Source: Streptomyces lavendulae subsp. lavendulae (GTDB taxonomy: Bacteria > Actinomycetota > Actinomycetes > Streptomycetales > Streptomycetaceae). From it: a stretch of DNA of 64,000 nucleotides. The stretch covers positions 1,240,001 to 1,304,000 of the forward strand of contig NZ_CP024985.1 in the NCBI RefSeq assembly GCF_002803845.1, written 5' to 3'. Every line of letters starts with the position of its first letter. The stretch's first letter is position 1. A model generated the notes under the pieces. The model searched no databases. It was not told where the DNA came from and saw nothing but the letters and a program-made list of their open reading frames with translations. This document shows, one piece after another, positions 8,896 through 18,979 of the stretch. The translations under genes and the position numbers were made by a program.

Positions 8896-10797
8896 TCAGC
8901 CCTTGTCGAACTCGGCGTCGATGACATCGTCGTCTCCGCCCCCGCCACTCGTGGGACCGCCGGTGGCGGAGTCCTGGGCGGGACCTCCGCCCGTAGCGGC
9001 GGCGCCCTGATGGGCCGCCAGCCCGGCGAGCACCTGCTGGAGTTCGGAGGTCAGGGGCCGCACCCGCTCGACGCCCGCCTCTTCCTTGACCGCCGCCCGG
9101 GCGTCCGACACGAGCATCTCGCCGCGTGCCTTCTCGTGCGCGGGCGCTGCGTCGCCCAGTTCGGCGAGACGCTTCTCGACCTGGTACGCGATGGCGTCGA
9201 GTTCGTTGCGGGCGTCGACGGCCTCGCGGAGTGCCTTGTCCTGGCCCTGGTTGCTTTCGGCCTCCTGGACCATGCGTTCGACCTCACTGCGGTCCAGGTT
9301 GGAGCTCTCGCTGATGGTGATGCCCTGTTCCTTGCCGGTGTCCCGGTCGCGGGCCTTGACGTCGAGGATGCCGTTGGCGTCGATGTCGAAGGTGACCTCG
9401 ATCTGGGCTTCGCCCCGCGGCGCCGGCCGGATGTCGGTGAGCTGGAACCGGCCCAGCACCCGGTTGTCGGCGGCCCGCTCGCGCTCGCCCTGGAGGACCA
9501 CCACGTCGACGGCCGGCTGGTTGTCCTCGGCGGTGGAGAAGGTCTCGCTGCGGCGCACCGGGATGGTGGTGTTCCGCTCGATGATCTTCGTCATCACTCC
9601 GCCGCGTGTCTCCACGCCCAGCGACAAGGGGGTCACGTCGAGCAGCAGGACGTCCTTGACCTCACCCTTGAGCACCCCTGCCTGGATCGCGGCACCGAGG
9701 GCCACGACCTCGTCGGGGTTGACGCTCATGTTGGGTTCCTTGCCGCCGGTCAGTCGGCGGACCAGAGTCTGGACAGCGGGGATGCGGGTGGATCCGCCGA
9801 CGAGGATGACCTCGTCGATGTCGCTCTCGCCGACCTTGGCGTCGGCGATGGCCTGCTGGACCGGTCCCAGGCAGCGCTCCACCAGGTCGCCGGTGATCTG
9901 CTCGAACGTGGACCGCATGATCGAGTCGGTGAGGTGCTTGGGCCCGGCGGCGTCGGCGGTGATGAACGGCAGGCTGACCTGCGTCTGCGTCACCGAACTC
10001 AGCTCGGTCTTGGCCTTCTCCGCCGCCTCGAACAATCGTTGCAGCGCCTGCGCGTCCTGGCGCAGGTCGATGCCGTTCTCCTTCTGGAAGTCGTCCGCGA
10101 GGTGATCCACCAGACGCCGGTCGAAGTCGTCGCCGCCCAGGTGGCTGTCGCCTGCGGTGGAGCGCACCTCCACCACGCCGTCGCCGACGTCGAGGATGCT
10201 CACGTCGAAGGTGCCGCCGCCCAGGTCGAAGACGAGGACGGTCTCGTGCTCCTTCTTGTCCACGCCGTACGCGAGGGCGGCCGCCGTCGGCTCGTTGATG
10301 ATCCGCAGCACCTCCAGTCCCGCGATCCGTCCGGCGTCCTTGGTGGCGGTGCGCTGGGCGTCGTTGAAGTAGGCGGGCACGGTGATGACCGCCTCCGTGA
10401 CCCGCTCCCCGAGCTGCTTGGAGGCGTCGTCCGTGAGTTTGCGCAGCACCTGTGCGCTGATCTCCTCGGGCGCGTACAGCTTGTCGCGCACCTTGAAGCG
10501 GGCCGCTCCGCCGTCGCCCTCGACGACGTCGTACGCCACCGCCCTGGCCTCGTCGGAGATCTCGTCGAAATGCCGGCCGATGAACCGCTTGGCCGAGTAG
10601 ATGGTGCCCTTGGGATTGAGGATCGCCTGGCGCCGGGCCAGCTGGCCCACCAGACGTTCCCCGGTGTCGGTGAAGGCCACCACGGACGGTGTCGTGCGGT
10701 TGCCCTCGCTGTTGGGCACGACGGATGGCTCTCCGCCCTCCCACACGGCGATCACCGAGTTGGTGGTGCCCAGGTCGATGCCCACTGCCTTGGCCAT
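8896..10797 (-). CDS. dnaK: Hsp70 chaperone DnaK
   Basis: The 633-aa Hsp70 opens with [20 protein letters not shown], has phosphate loops ([33 protein letters not shown]), the linker with [20 protein letters not shown], and a C-terminal lid ending in a Gly-rich tail and [12 protein letters not shown]. It is the ATP-dependent core chaperone of the operon. GGAGGAG lies 6 bases before the ATG. It is the first gene of the reverse-strand operon, with a divergent PucR-type regulator 371 bases away. Presence of cbpA and clpB instead of full dnaJ and hspR suggests an accessory, separately regulated DnaK system. Confidence 0.97.
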   Translation of the reverse strand: MAKAVGIDLGTTNSVIAVWEGGEPSVVPNSEGNRTTPSVVAFTDTGERLVGQLARRQAILNPKGTIYSAKRFIGRHFDEISDEARAVAYDVVEGDGGAARFKVRDKLYAPEEISAQVLRKLTDDASKQLGERVTEAVITVPAYFNDAQRTATKDAGRIAGLEVLRIINEPTAAALAYGVDKKEHETVLVFDLGGGTFDVSILDVGDGVVEVRSTAGDSHLGGDDFDRRLVDHLADDFQKENGIDLRQDAQALQRLFEAAEKAKTELSSVTQTQVSLPFITADAAGPKHLTDSIMRSTFEQITGDLVERCLGPVQQAIADAKVGESDIDEVILVGGSTRIPAVQTLVRRLTGGKEPNMSVNPDEVVALGAAIQAGVLKGEVKDVLLLDVTPLSLGVETRGGVMTKIIERNTTIPVRRSETFSTAEDNQPAVDVVVLQGERERAADNRVLGRFQLTDIRPAPRGEAQIEVTFDIDANGILDVKARDRDTGKEQGITISESSNLDRSEVERMVQEAESNQGQDKALREAVDARNELDAIAYQVEKRLAELGDAAPAHEKARGEMLVSDARAAVKEEAGVERVRPLTSELQQVLAGLAAHQGAAATGGGPAQDSATGGPTSGGGGDDDVIDAEFDKG

Positions 10798-11168
10798 GAG
10801 GAACTCCTCCCGGTACGGCGCCTGCGCCGACTTTCCGGATCACGTTCGTTCAGGTACGGGTGGGACCTCCGCCAGTGGTCTGCAGCCCGCCGAACAGCGG
10901 GCGGAGCAGGACACCGCGGGCAACCCTGTGGAGCTGCTCGCTCACCGCCCGTCCTTCCTACCGGTGCCGGTGCGCGCGGACGGTCTCCGAGCACTCCTCC
11001 GCTCCTCAGGGTGGCGGGCCGAGTGGTTCCACGCCTGCCCCTGGCGAGCCAGAAACGCACGGGGCCGGTCGCCCCACGAGTACGAGAGGAGGAATCGAAC
11101 ATCTCGTATGAGCCGCCCCGGCAGGCACCACGGCTCGGCTGTAGGCTCGAAGGGAACGGAGTGATCCG
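10798..11168. promoter_or_regulatory. Divergent intergenic region between dnaK operon and PucR-type regulator
   Basis: These 371 bases must hold the promoter of the dnaK operon (reverse) and that of the regulator gene (forward). I looked for the HspR element (HAIR, CTTGAGT-N7-ACTCAAG) and the HrcA element (CIRCE, TTAGCACTC-N9-GAGTGCTAA) and saw neither, nor a DevR-type GGGACTWWAGTCCC box. The divergent layout makes the PucR-type protein the simplest candidate controller, but no palindromic operator stood out by eye. Confidence 0.45.
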
Positions 11169-13064
<1,896 letters not shown>

Positions 13065-13116
13065 ACGCGATACGGCAGGCCCCCGGCTGACCGGTGCGCA
13101 GCCCCTCGCGCCGTCG

Positions 13117-15585
13117 TCAGGAGCGCGCGAGCCGGGCCGCGAGGTAGGGCGCGGTGGCGCTGCGGCGGGCTCTCGCCACCTTGGCCGGCGGGCCCGCCGC
13201 GACCACCCGCCCACCCGCGTCGCCGCCGCCCGGACCGAGGTCGATGACCCAGTCGGCGGTGGCGATCGTGTCCAGGTCGTGCTCGACGAGGACGACCGTG
13301 TTGCCGGCGTCGACGAGCCGGTGCAGCTGTCGCAGCAGCAGCGCGACGTCCGCGGGGTGCAGCCCAGCCGTCGGCTCGTCGAGCAGGTAGAGCGCGTGGC
13401 CGCGGCGGGCTCGCTGCAGTTCGGTGGCCAGTTTGATGCGTTGCGCCTCACCACCGCTGAGTTCCGTCGCGGGCTGCCCCAGCCGCAGGTACCCCAGTCC
13501 CACCTCGCGCAACGTCTCCAGACTGCGGGAGGCGGCCGGGACGGCGGACAGGAACGCGGCGGCGGCGTCGACGGAGAGCGCCAGCACTTCCGCGATGTTC
13601 TTGCCGCGGTAGGTGACTTCCAGCGTTTCGGCGTTGTACCGGGCGCCCTGGCAGCTCGGGCACGGTGCGTAGGTGCCGGGCAGGAAGAGCAGTTCCACCG
13701 CGACGAATCCTTCGCCCTGGCAGGTCTCGCACCGTCCTTCGGGCACGTTGAAGGAGAACCGCCCGGCCGAGTAGCCGCGCGCCTCGGCCTCGTCCGTCGA
13801 CGCGTACAGCTTGCGCACCGCGTCGAACAACCCCGTGTACGTGGCCAGGTTGGAACGGGGAGTTCGGCCGATGGGCCGTTGGTCGACCCGGACCAGCCGG
13901 TCGAACGACTCGGCCCCCGACGCGTTCTGAACGTCAACGACCGGCTGCGCCTCGTCGGGCTCCTCGGGTACGAGTCCGAGGTGGCTGCGGACGACCTCGG
14001 CGAGCACCTGCGTCACCAGTGTCGACTTTCCGGAACCGGACACGCCCGTCACCGCCGTCAGTACGCACAGCGGTACGTCGACGGACACGTCGTGCAGATT
14101 GTGGCGGGAGACTCCCCTCAGGTGCAGCCAGCCCTGCGGTGTGCGCGGGCGGTGATCGAGCGGTTTGGCGCGCCCGAACAGGTACTGGCTCGTGGCCGAC
14201 TCCGCCACCCGCTCCAGACCGGCGACCGGGCCGCTGTACAGCACGCGGCCGCCTCCCTCGCCCGCGCCGGGGCCGATGTCGACCACCCAGTCCGCCCGCC
14301 GTACGACGTCCATGTCGTGCTCCACGACGAACAGCGAGTTGCCCGCCGTCTTGAGGCGCTCCAGCACGTCCAGCAGCGGTTCCGCGTCGGCCGGGTGCAG
14401 GCCCGCGGAGGGTTCGTCGAGGACGTAGACGACGCCGAACAGCCCCGAGCGCAGCTGGGTGGCGATCCGCAGGCGCTGCGCCTCGCCGGGCGAGAGGGTC
14501 GTCGAGCGGCGCCCGAGGCTGAGATATCCGAGGCCCAGGTCGAGCAGTACGTCGACCCGCGCGACCAGATCGCCGCAGATCCGGACCGCGGCCTCGGTCG
14601 TCTCCCCCGATCGGGCGGTCGAGGTGGTGGCGTCGGCCTCGGACCGTTCCGCGACGGGCCGCAGCAGCCCCACGACCTCGGTGAGCGGCATCGCGTTGAT
14701 CTCGGCGATGGAACGTCCGGCGAAGGTGACGGCGAGCGCCTCGGGCCGCAGTCCGCTGCCGTGACACTCGGGGCAGGGCACGCTCCTGACGAACCGGAGC
14801 GCGCGTTCGCGCATCTTCTCGCTCTTGGAGTCGGCAAGGACGTGCATGACGTGCTTGCGGGCGCTCCAGAACTTGCCCTGGTAGCCGTAGTCGACGCGGT
14901 CCTCCTCCGGCTCGATGTACACGGAGGGCTGCTCGTCGGTGTACAGCAGCCAGTTCCGGTCCCTCTTCTTGAGCCTGCGCCACGGCCGGTCGATGTCGAT
15001 CCCCAGGCCGCTCACGACACTGCGCAGGTTGGCTCCCTGCCAGGCGCCCGGCCAGGCGGCGATCGCCCCCTCGCGGATGCTCAGCGAGGGGTCCGGGACG
15101 AGCAGCTCCTCGGCGACGTCGTGTACGACGCCCAGTCCGTGGCATTCGGGGCAGGCGCCGGCCGTGGTGTTGGGTGAGAACGACTCGGCTTCCAGCCGTG
15201 CCGCCCCGGGGGGATAGGTGCCGGCGCGGGAGTACAGCATGCGCAGCAGATTGGACAGCGTGGTGAGGGTGCCGACCGTCGAGCGCGAGCTGGGCGACCC
15301 GCGTCGCTGCTGCAGGGCCACGGCCGGTGGCAGTCCGGTGATTTCCTGCACGTGCGGTGCACCGACCTGGTGCAACAGTCTTCGTGCGTACGGTGCCACG
15401 GACTCGAAGTAGCGCCGCTGGGCCTCCGCGTAGAGCGTGCCGAACGCGAGCGAGGACTTGCCCGAACCGGAGACGCCGGTGAAGGCGACCATCGCGTCCC
15501 GCGGAACGTCGACGTCGATGTTCCGCAGGTTGTTCTCACTGGCGCCCCGGACATGCACGAAGGGGTCAGTCCCGTCCTTGCTCAC
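13117..15585 (-). CDS. UvrA-like ABC excinuclease subunit, class II (UvrA2)
   Basis: The 822-aa protein has two ABC ATPase halves: Walker A FTGVSGSGKSSLAFGTLYAE and VTGVSGSGKSTLVTQVL, signatures LSPGEAQRLRIATQL and LSGGEAQRIKLATEL, and Walker B VVYVLDEPSAGLHP and YLLDEPTAGLHP. Zinc-finger cysteines are CPECHGLG, CPECHGSGL, CETCQGEGF and CPSCQGARY. It is ~130 residues shorter than housekeeping UvrA because the UvrB-interaction region is reduced. That fits UvrA2 proteins, linked to tolerance of DNA-binding drugs rather than general excision repair. The GTG start is preceded by AGGAAGG very close by. It converges on the PucR-type gene with a 52-base gap. Confidence 0.92.
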   Translation of the reverse strand: MSKDGTDPFVHVRGASENNLRNIDVDVPRDAMVAFTGVSGSGKSSLAFGTLYAEAQRRYFESVAPYARRLLHQVGAPHVQEITGLPPAVALQQRRGSPSSRSTVGTLTTLSNLLRMLYSRAGTYPPGAARLEAESFSPNTTAGACPECHGLGVVHDVAEELLVPDPSLSIREGAIAAWPGAWQGANLRSVVSGLGIDIDRPWRRLKKRDRNWLLYTDEQPSVYIEPEEDRVDYGYQGKFWSARKHVMHVLADSKSEKMRERALRFVRSVPCPECHGSGLRPEALAVTFAGRSIAEINAMPLTEVVGLLRPVAERSEADATTSTARSGETTEAAVRICGDLVARVDVLLDLGLGYLSLGRRSTTLSPGEAQRLRIATQLRSGLFGVVYVLDEPSAGLHPADAEPLLDVLERLKTAGNSLFVVEHDMDVVRRADWVVDIGPGAGEGGGRVLYSGPVAGLERVAESATSQYLFGRAKPLDHRPRTPQGWLHLRGVSRHNLHDVSVDVPLCVLTAVTGVSGSGKSTLVTQVLAEVVRSHLGLVPEEPDEAQPVVDVQNASGAESFDRLVRVDQRPIGRTPRSNLATYTGLFDAVRKLYASTDEAEARGYSAGRFSFNVPEGRCETCQGEGFVAVELLFLPGTYAPCPSCQGARYNAETLEVTYRGKNIAEVLALSVDAAAAFLSAVPAASRSLETLREVGLGYLRLGQPATELSGGEAQRIKLATELQRARRGHALYLLDEPTAGLHPADVALLLRQLHRLVDAGNTVVLVEHDLDTIATADWVIDLGPGGGDAGGRVVAAGPPAKVARARRSATAPYLAARLARS

Positions 15586-15667
15586 CCTTCCTGACTACCT
15601 GATCGCGCCGGGAACCGCGCGACATGCGCCGTCCCCGGGCCTCGCTCAATCGACCTACTCCATAAAG

Positions 15668-15870
15668 GTGCAGGTCAGCGCGCCCGTCCGCGTGCTTTCA
15701 GGGGCACCGGCGGGAGCTGCGGAGCGGGGATCGGGGGGCCGTCGTAGCCCTTTACCTCGCCGAAGCGCGAGCCGTTCATCCAGTCCTCGCGGGCCTGGAC
15801 GATCTCCTCGTTGGAGCGGCCGATCCAGTTCCAGAACGTAACACGAGATATCCGTCTTCGTGCAGGTCAG
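15668..15870. repeat. Direct repeat gtgcaggtcag flanking the pirin fragment
   Basis: The 11-mer gtgcaggtcag occurs at 15668-15678, overlapping the pirin stop codon, and again at 15860-15870, close to the integrase start. A related aaaaggtcag follows at ~15898. Repeats of this kind next to a tyrosine integrase gene could be arm-type binding sites within the attachment region. The crossover core cannot be placed without the other end. Confidence 0.5.
15675..15843 (-). pseudogene. C-terminal fragment of a pirin-family gene (element insertion scar)
   Basis: Reading the reverse strand gives WNWIGRSNEEIVQAREDW, then MNGSRFGEVKGYDGPPIPAP and QLPPVPLKARGRAR-stop. This is the characteristic C-terminus of bacterial pirin-family cupins (W-N-F-V-G-R, RFGEV-GYDG, PLPPVPLKARG). 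Only ~55 codons remain; homology stops around 15843-15850, less than 100 bases from the integrase start. The gene body is therefore cut off by the mobile element. The remaining part should lie at the other end of the element on the same strand; I do not find it in this window. phiC31 also uses a pirin-like gene as attB in S. coelicolor (established knowledge), but this enzyme is a tyrosine, not a serine, recombinase. Confidence 0.85.
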
Positions 15871-15935
15871 GAACGTATTAGACCCTCCAGCGTCAGCAAA
15901 AGGTCAGCATTGGCGCCGGAGGGGTCCCGCACCGC

Positions 15936-17090
15936 ATGGCAACGAAGTCGCTCGCCCACGGCATGGGCACCTTCTACAAGGACTGCGAGCACGCGCCGTC
16001 CCGCTGGTCGAAGTGCCCGCACGAGTACAAGATCCGCTACCGCAGTGCGGCCGGGAAGCAGACCGAGGAAGCCGGCTTCTCCACGCAGGAGAACTCGATC
16101 GCCCGCCTCACGACGGTCTACCAGGAGAAGAAGGCCGCACCCCGGAACCAGAGCAAGGCCGAGCGCATCCAGAAGTACGGCGCGATGCAGTTCCGCGAGT
16201 ACACCGCGGAGTGGAAGGCCGGCCAGCGCGACCTCGCCGAGTCCTCTCTCCGCACCCTGGAGTCCCTCCTCGAACACCACATCCTGCCGACCCTCGGCAG
16301 CCGCCGGATGAGCACCTTCGACCACAAGGTCGTCGACGGCTTCATCCGCACCATGGAACGCAACGGCGCCGGCCTCGCCACGCAGTCCAACGCCTTCGAC
16401 AAGGTGAAGTCCGTCCTCCTGGACGCGTACCGCCTCGGCATCTACACGGAGAACCCCGTCCTGGGGGTCAAGCCCCCGCAGTACGACCCCGAGCGCGCGG
16501 TCATCCCCTCCCCCGCCCAGCTCCGCGACATACGCACCGCGGGCGACGACCGCTTCCTCCTCATCGCCGACCTGATGAGCGGCTGCGGCATGCGCAACGG
16601 CGAGGCCTTCGCCGTCAACCTCAACAACCTCGTCGCCGGCGACGTCTACCGCATCACCGAGCAGGTCAACCAGACCACCAAGACCTACGGCCGCCTCAAG
16701 CACCGCAAGCCCACCGACTACCGCGACGTCCCCCTCCCGACCCGCGTCCGCGAGACGATCGAGTGGTATGCCGACAAGCACGGAACGGTCGACGGCTACC
16801 TCCTGCGCCACCCCACAGACCCCACGAAGCCCTTCCTGGCCTACAACCTCCAGAACCAGTGGCAACGCATCAAACGCGCCGGCGAAGTCGACATCCCAGA
16901 CGGCATGGTCATCTACAGCCTCCGCCACTTCTTCGCGTCGAACTGCCTCTCCAACGGCATCCCCATCACGGACGTCGCCGAGTGGATGGGCCACAAAAGC
17001 CTCGACATCACCTTCAAGATCTACCGCCACCTGATGCCCGGCTCCATCGGCAAAGCCGCCAAGATCCTCGACGTGGGCCTGGCCGCATAA
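15936..17090 (+). CDS. int: Tyrosine-type site-specific integrase
   Basis: The 384-aa protein has a basic N-terminal arm/SAM-like region (AKSLAHGMGTFYKDCEHAPS) and a core-binding domain around residues 85-170 (REYTAEWKAGQRDLAESSLR, then MSTFDHKVVDGFIRTM). The catalytic domain carries Arg in SGCGMRNGEAFAVNLN, the H-x-x-R of YSLRHFFASNCL, then GHKS and the nucleophile Tyr in ITFKIYRHLMPG. It catalyses integration and, with an excisionase, excision. It reads away from the truncated pirin gene 90 bases to its left, marking the element end. An excisionase-like gene is not adjacent but lies at 28.2 kb. Confidence 0.95.
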   Translation: MATKSLAHGMGTFYKDCEHAPSRWSKCPHEYKIRYRSAAGKQTEEAGFSTQENSIARLTTVYQEKKAAPRNQSKAERIQKYGAMQFREYTAEWKAGQRDLAESSLRTLESLLEHHILPTLGSRRMSTFDHKVVDGFIRTMERNGAGLATQSNAFDKVKSVLLDAYRLGIYTENPVLGVKPPQYDPERAVIPSPAQLRDIRTAGDDRFLLIADLMSGCGMRNGEAFAVNLNNLVAGDVYRITEQVNQTTKTYGRLKHRKPTDYRDVPLPTRVRETIEWYADKHGTVDGYLLRHPTDPTKPFLAYNLQNQWQRIKRAGEVDIPDGMVIYSLRHFFASNCLSNGIPITDVAEWMGHKSLDITFKIYRHLMPGSIGKAAKILDVGLAA

Positions 17091-17255
17091 GGCGCTCCGG
17101 ACGTCACGCCGGATGGAAGTGTGGCCATCGTCCAGTCGCCCTGGGGCCCGTCGACTGGGCCAGCGACCACACCAGCGACGAAGTCGGTCGCGCACCGGCC
17201 GCCGTCCCGATAGTGCTAGAGCGAGTGCCCTCGGGATGAGGTCAGGCCCCCGCTA

Positions 17256-17804
17256 ATGGCTCGGGTCTGCTGTGGCGCAGGCCCTCGGCCTGACAGTCCG
17301 TCTCTTCCGATCAGCACAAACGTGGCCGTTGCACGACTCGGTGCGTCCCGTGCACTAGCATCCCTGCTCCGCTTCGCAGCGCGCGCAGGGGACCGCGGCG
17401 ATGTCGCCCTGTTATCCACCGGGCGGGCAGCCCGCTCCGCGCGCCTGGGAGGGCGGGTTCTAGCGGTCAACGGGGACCGGCTCCCGTACCGGGCCGGCAA
17501 CCGCACGCTGATACTCAACGGGAACCCGCTCACCGAACCGTACCTGCCGCCCAAGCGTCCGCCCTCAGCAGCGGCCTTCGACATCCTGGTCCCCGAGGGC
17601 CAGGTTGTGGCCCTGGGCGGCAACCGGGTCGAGCCGCACGAGCGTGACTTCCCGGAAGGCAGGCCCGGCACGTTCGACGCCGCGGACATCCGGGGCAGGG
17701 CCGACCCCAAGCCCAACGGCCGGACAGGGGAGAGCCATTCGCCTCACTGGCCTCAGCCTGCATGCGCCGAGGCGCAGCCCCCACCGCCCCAACTGCGAAG
17801 CTAG
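17256..17804 (+). pseudogene. Degenerate S26 signal-peptidase-I-like ORF lacking the catalytic serine region
   Basis: Within this frame the stretch from ~17388 to ~17720 resembles the C-terminal part of type I signal peptidases: GDVALL, RVLAVNGDRL, LILNGNPLTEPYLPP, FDILVPEGQVVALGGNR and a DIRGRA end. In the family these read GDRV-AVGGD, NG-PL-EPY, VPEG-----GDNR. The upstream membrane anchor and the SMxPT catalytic motif are not visible, and the conserved GDNR is GGNR. I therefore read it as a decayed or truncated gene. The region around it (17091-18028) contains no other clear gene. Confidence 0.4.
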
Positions 17805-17812
17805 CTTCGCAG
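17793..17812. promoter_or_regulatory. 20-bp perfect palindrome
   Basis: The sequence ctgcgaagc-ta-gcttcgcag is a perfect 20-bp palindrome centred at 17802/17803, in a gene-poor stretch ~220 bases before the small membrane-protein gene. Such a compact dyad is typical of a homodimeric repressor operator; no T-run follows, so it is unlikely to be a terminator. Confidence 0.55.
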
Positions 17813-18028
17813 CCTGACGGTGTGTATGGTTCGGCGTATCGAAGCTCAGGAAATCCGGGGCTTCGTGAGTGGCTACGGGCTGGAAGCAGTGCGAAGTTTC
17901 CCGTCCACGGCCATCGGCAAGGACATCCGACTCATCAGATACCGCACCACCCCGCGTGGTTGGACGCCCGGCAGGGCGGTGCGGCTCGACCATCCCCGCG
18001 CCATGCGCGGGAACGGAAAGGACAACCC

Positions 18029-18244
18029 ATGCGGATTGCCGATACCCATAATGCCTGGTCCTTACCGCCTTGGACCAGGAGCGGCGTCCTGCCGCTCGTT
18101 GTGATCATCGTGGTCTGTGTCTTCGGCTCGGCGATTACCGGACACGCGGCCGATGCGCTGGCCGTAGTGGTTACGGTTCTGCTGACCGTTACGACGGAGG
18201 AGCTGGTACGGGCCGCGATGCGGCACCGGCTGCGCGTCGCCTGA
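18029..18244 (+). CDS. Small two-helix membrane protein (71 aa)
   Basis: The ATG is preceded by GGAAAGGA at good distance. The 71-residue product has two hydrophobic helices (VLPLVVIIVVCVFGSAITG; ALAVVVTVLLTV) and a basic C-terminus (VRAAMRHRLRVA), so it should sit in the cytoplasmic membrane. I recognise no family. It lies just upstream of the hsdS/hsdM pair, separated by a hairpin terminator, so it may be independent of them. Small membrane proteins in such cargo are often toxins or sensors, but nothing here proves either. Confidence 0.55.
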   Translation: MRIADTHNAWSLPPWTRSGVLPLVVIIVVCVFGSAITGHAADALAVVVTVLLTVTTEELVRAAMRHRLRVA

Positions 18245-18261
18245 CCATGTGACGTGTGTGG

Positions 18262-18290
18262 TGGGGCGCCGTGCTCAGTACCGCGCCCCA
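18262..18290 (+). terminator. Hairpin after the small membrane-protein gene
   Basis: Inverted repeat tggggcgc (18262-18269) and gcgcccca (18283-18290) with a 13-base loop lies 18 bases after the stop codon and before hsdS. There is no clear T-run, as is common for Streptomyces terminators. Confidence 0.5.
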
Positions 18291-18346
18291 TCACGCACCA
18301 CCCGCAACACGAAACCACAGGAGCGAATGAAAGGAGGTGAGGTGTC

Positions 18347-18979
18347 GTGCCGCAGGGCAACGCACCCACGGCCCACGGTGTCCGGATTCTGCTGGGCGAC
18401 CTCTGCGAGGTGACGGCCGGCCCGTCCGGGTCACTGCTGGACCGTCTGCACGATGGCCCCGACGGCGTGCCCGTGATCTCACCACCGGACCTCGCCGGAG
18501 ACCACAGGGTGGACAGCCGCAAAGTGCGACGGGTGCCGCAGATCGACGCGGACCGGCTGGAGCGGTTCGCCGTGCGGGAGGGCGACGTGCTCGTCGTGCG
18601 GCAAGGGGCACTCGGGAGGCTGGCGCTCATCGAGCAGGCTCAGTCCGGATGGCTCTACGGATCGTCCTGTCTGCGCCTGAGGCCCTTGCCCGGCGGCATC
18701 CTGCCCGCCTTCCTGGCGGCCTACCTGTCGCATCCGCCGGTACAGAGAGCCATGCTGGGCCAGGCCCTCCCCGGTACGGTGCCCGCACTCAACTCGACGT
18801 TGCTCAGGGAGCTGCCCGTCACTGTGCCGGCCATGGACCGGCAGTACGCCATCGTCGAGGCCCTCGCAGACGTTGCCGACCAGATCAGGATCCAGCGGCA
18901 GATGGCCGAGCGGCTGGAGTCACTGCGGCCGGCCATCTTCAGGGAACTGCTCCAAGGGACGAGGGACACATGGCGCTGA
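18347..18979 (+). CDS. hsdS: Restriction-modification specificity subunit, single-TRD (HsdS half)
   Basis: The 210-aa protein resembles one half of a type I specificity subunit. A target-recognition domain (LLGDLCEVTAGPSGSLLDR; VPVISPPDL; REGDVLVVRQGALGRLALIE; GSSCLRLRPL) is followed by one conserved helical spacer (IVEALADVADQIRIQRQMAE, then RLESLRPAIFRELLQG). Normal HsdS has two TRDs and two spacers (~400 aa). A half-size subunit can dimerise and would recognise a symmetric site. AGGAGG precedes the GTG. Its 3' end overlaps the hsdM start by 10 bases. No HsdR is found nearby. Confidence 0.8.
   Translation: MPQGNAPTAHGVRILLGDLCEVTAGPSGSLLDRLHDGPDGVPVISPPDLAGDHRVDSRKVRRVPQIDADRLERFAVREGDVLVVRQGALGRLALIEQAQSGWLYGSSCLRLRPLPGGILPAFLAAYLSHPPVQRAMLGQALPGTVPALNSTLLRELPVTVPAMDRQYAIVEALADVADQIRIQRQMAERLESLRPAIFRELLQGTRDTWR

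Noticed and set aside
10798..11168. HAIR or CIRCE heat-shock operator
   Set aside because: No sequence close to either consensus was seen in the dnaK upstream region.
15668..17090. phiC31-type prophage attachment
   Set aside because: The target gene is of the same family, but the integrase has tyrosine-recombinase motifs (R, HxxR, Y), not a serine recombinase.
17256..17804. Functional signal peptidase I
   Set aside because: The catalytic SMxPT region and membrane anchor are missing and the GDNR motif is changed, so it is listed only as a degenerate gene.
17826..18104. Possible small gene after the 20-bp palindrome
   Set aside because: An ATG follows the palindrome, but no ribosome binding site is visible, the end overlaps the well-supported gene at 18029, and the product has no fold-like pattern.
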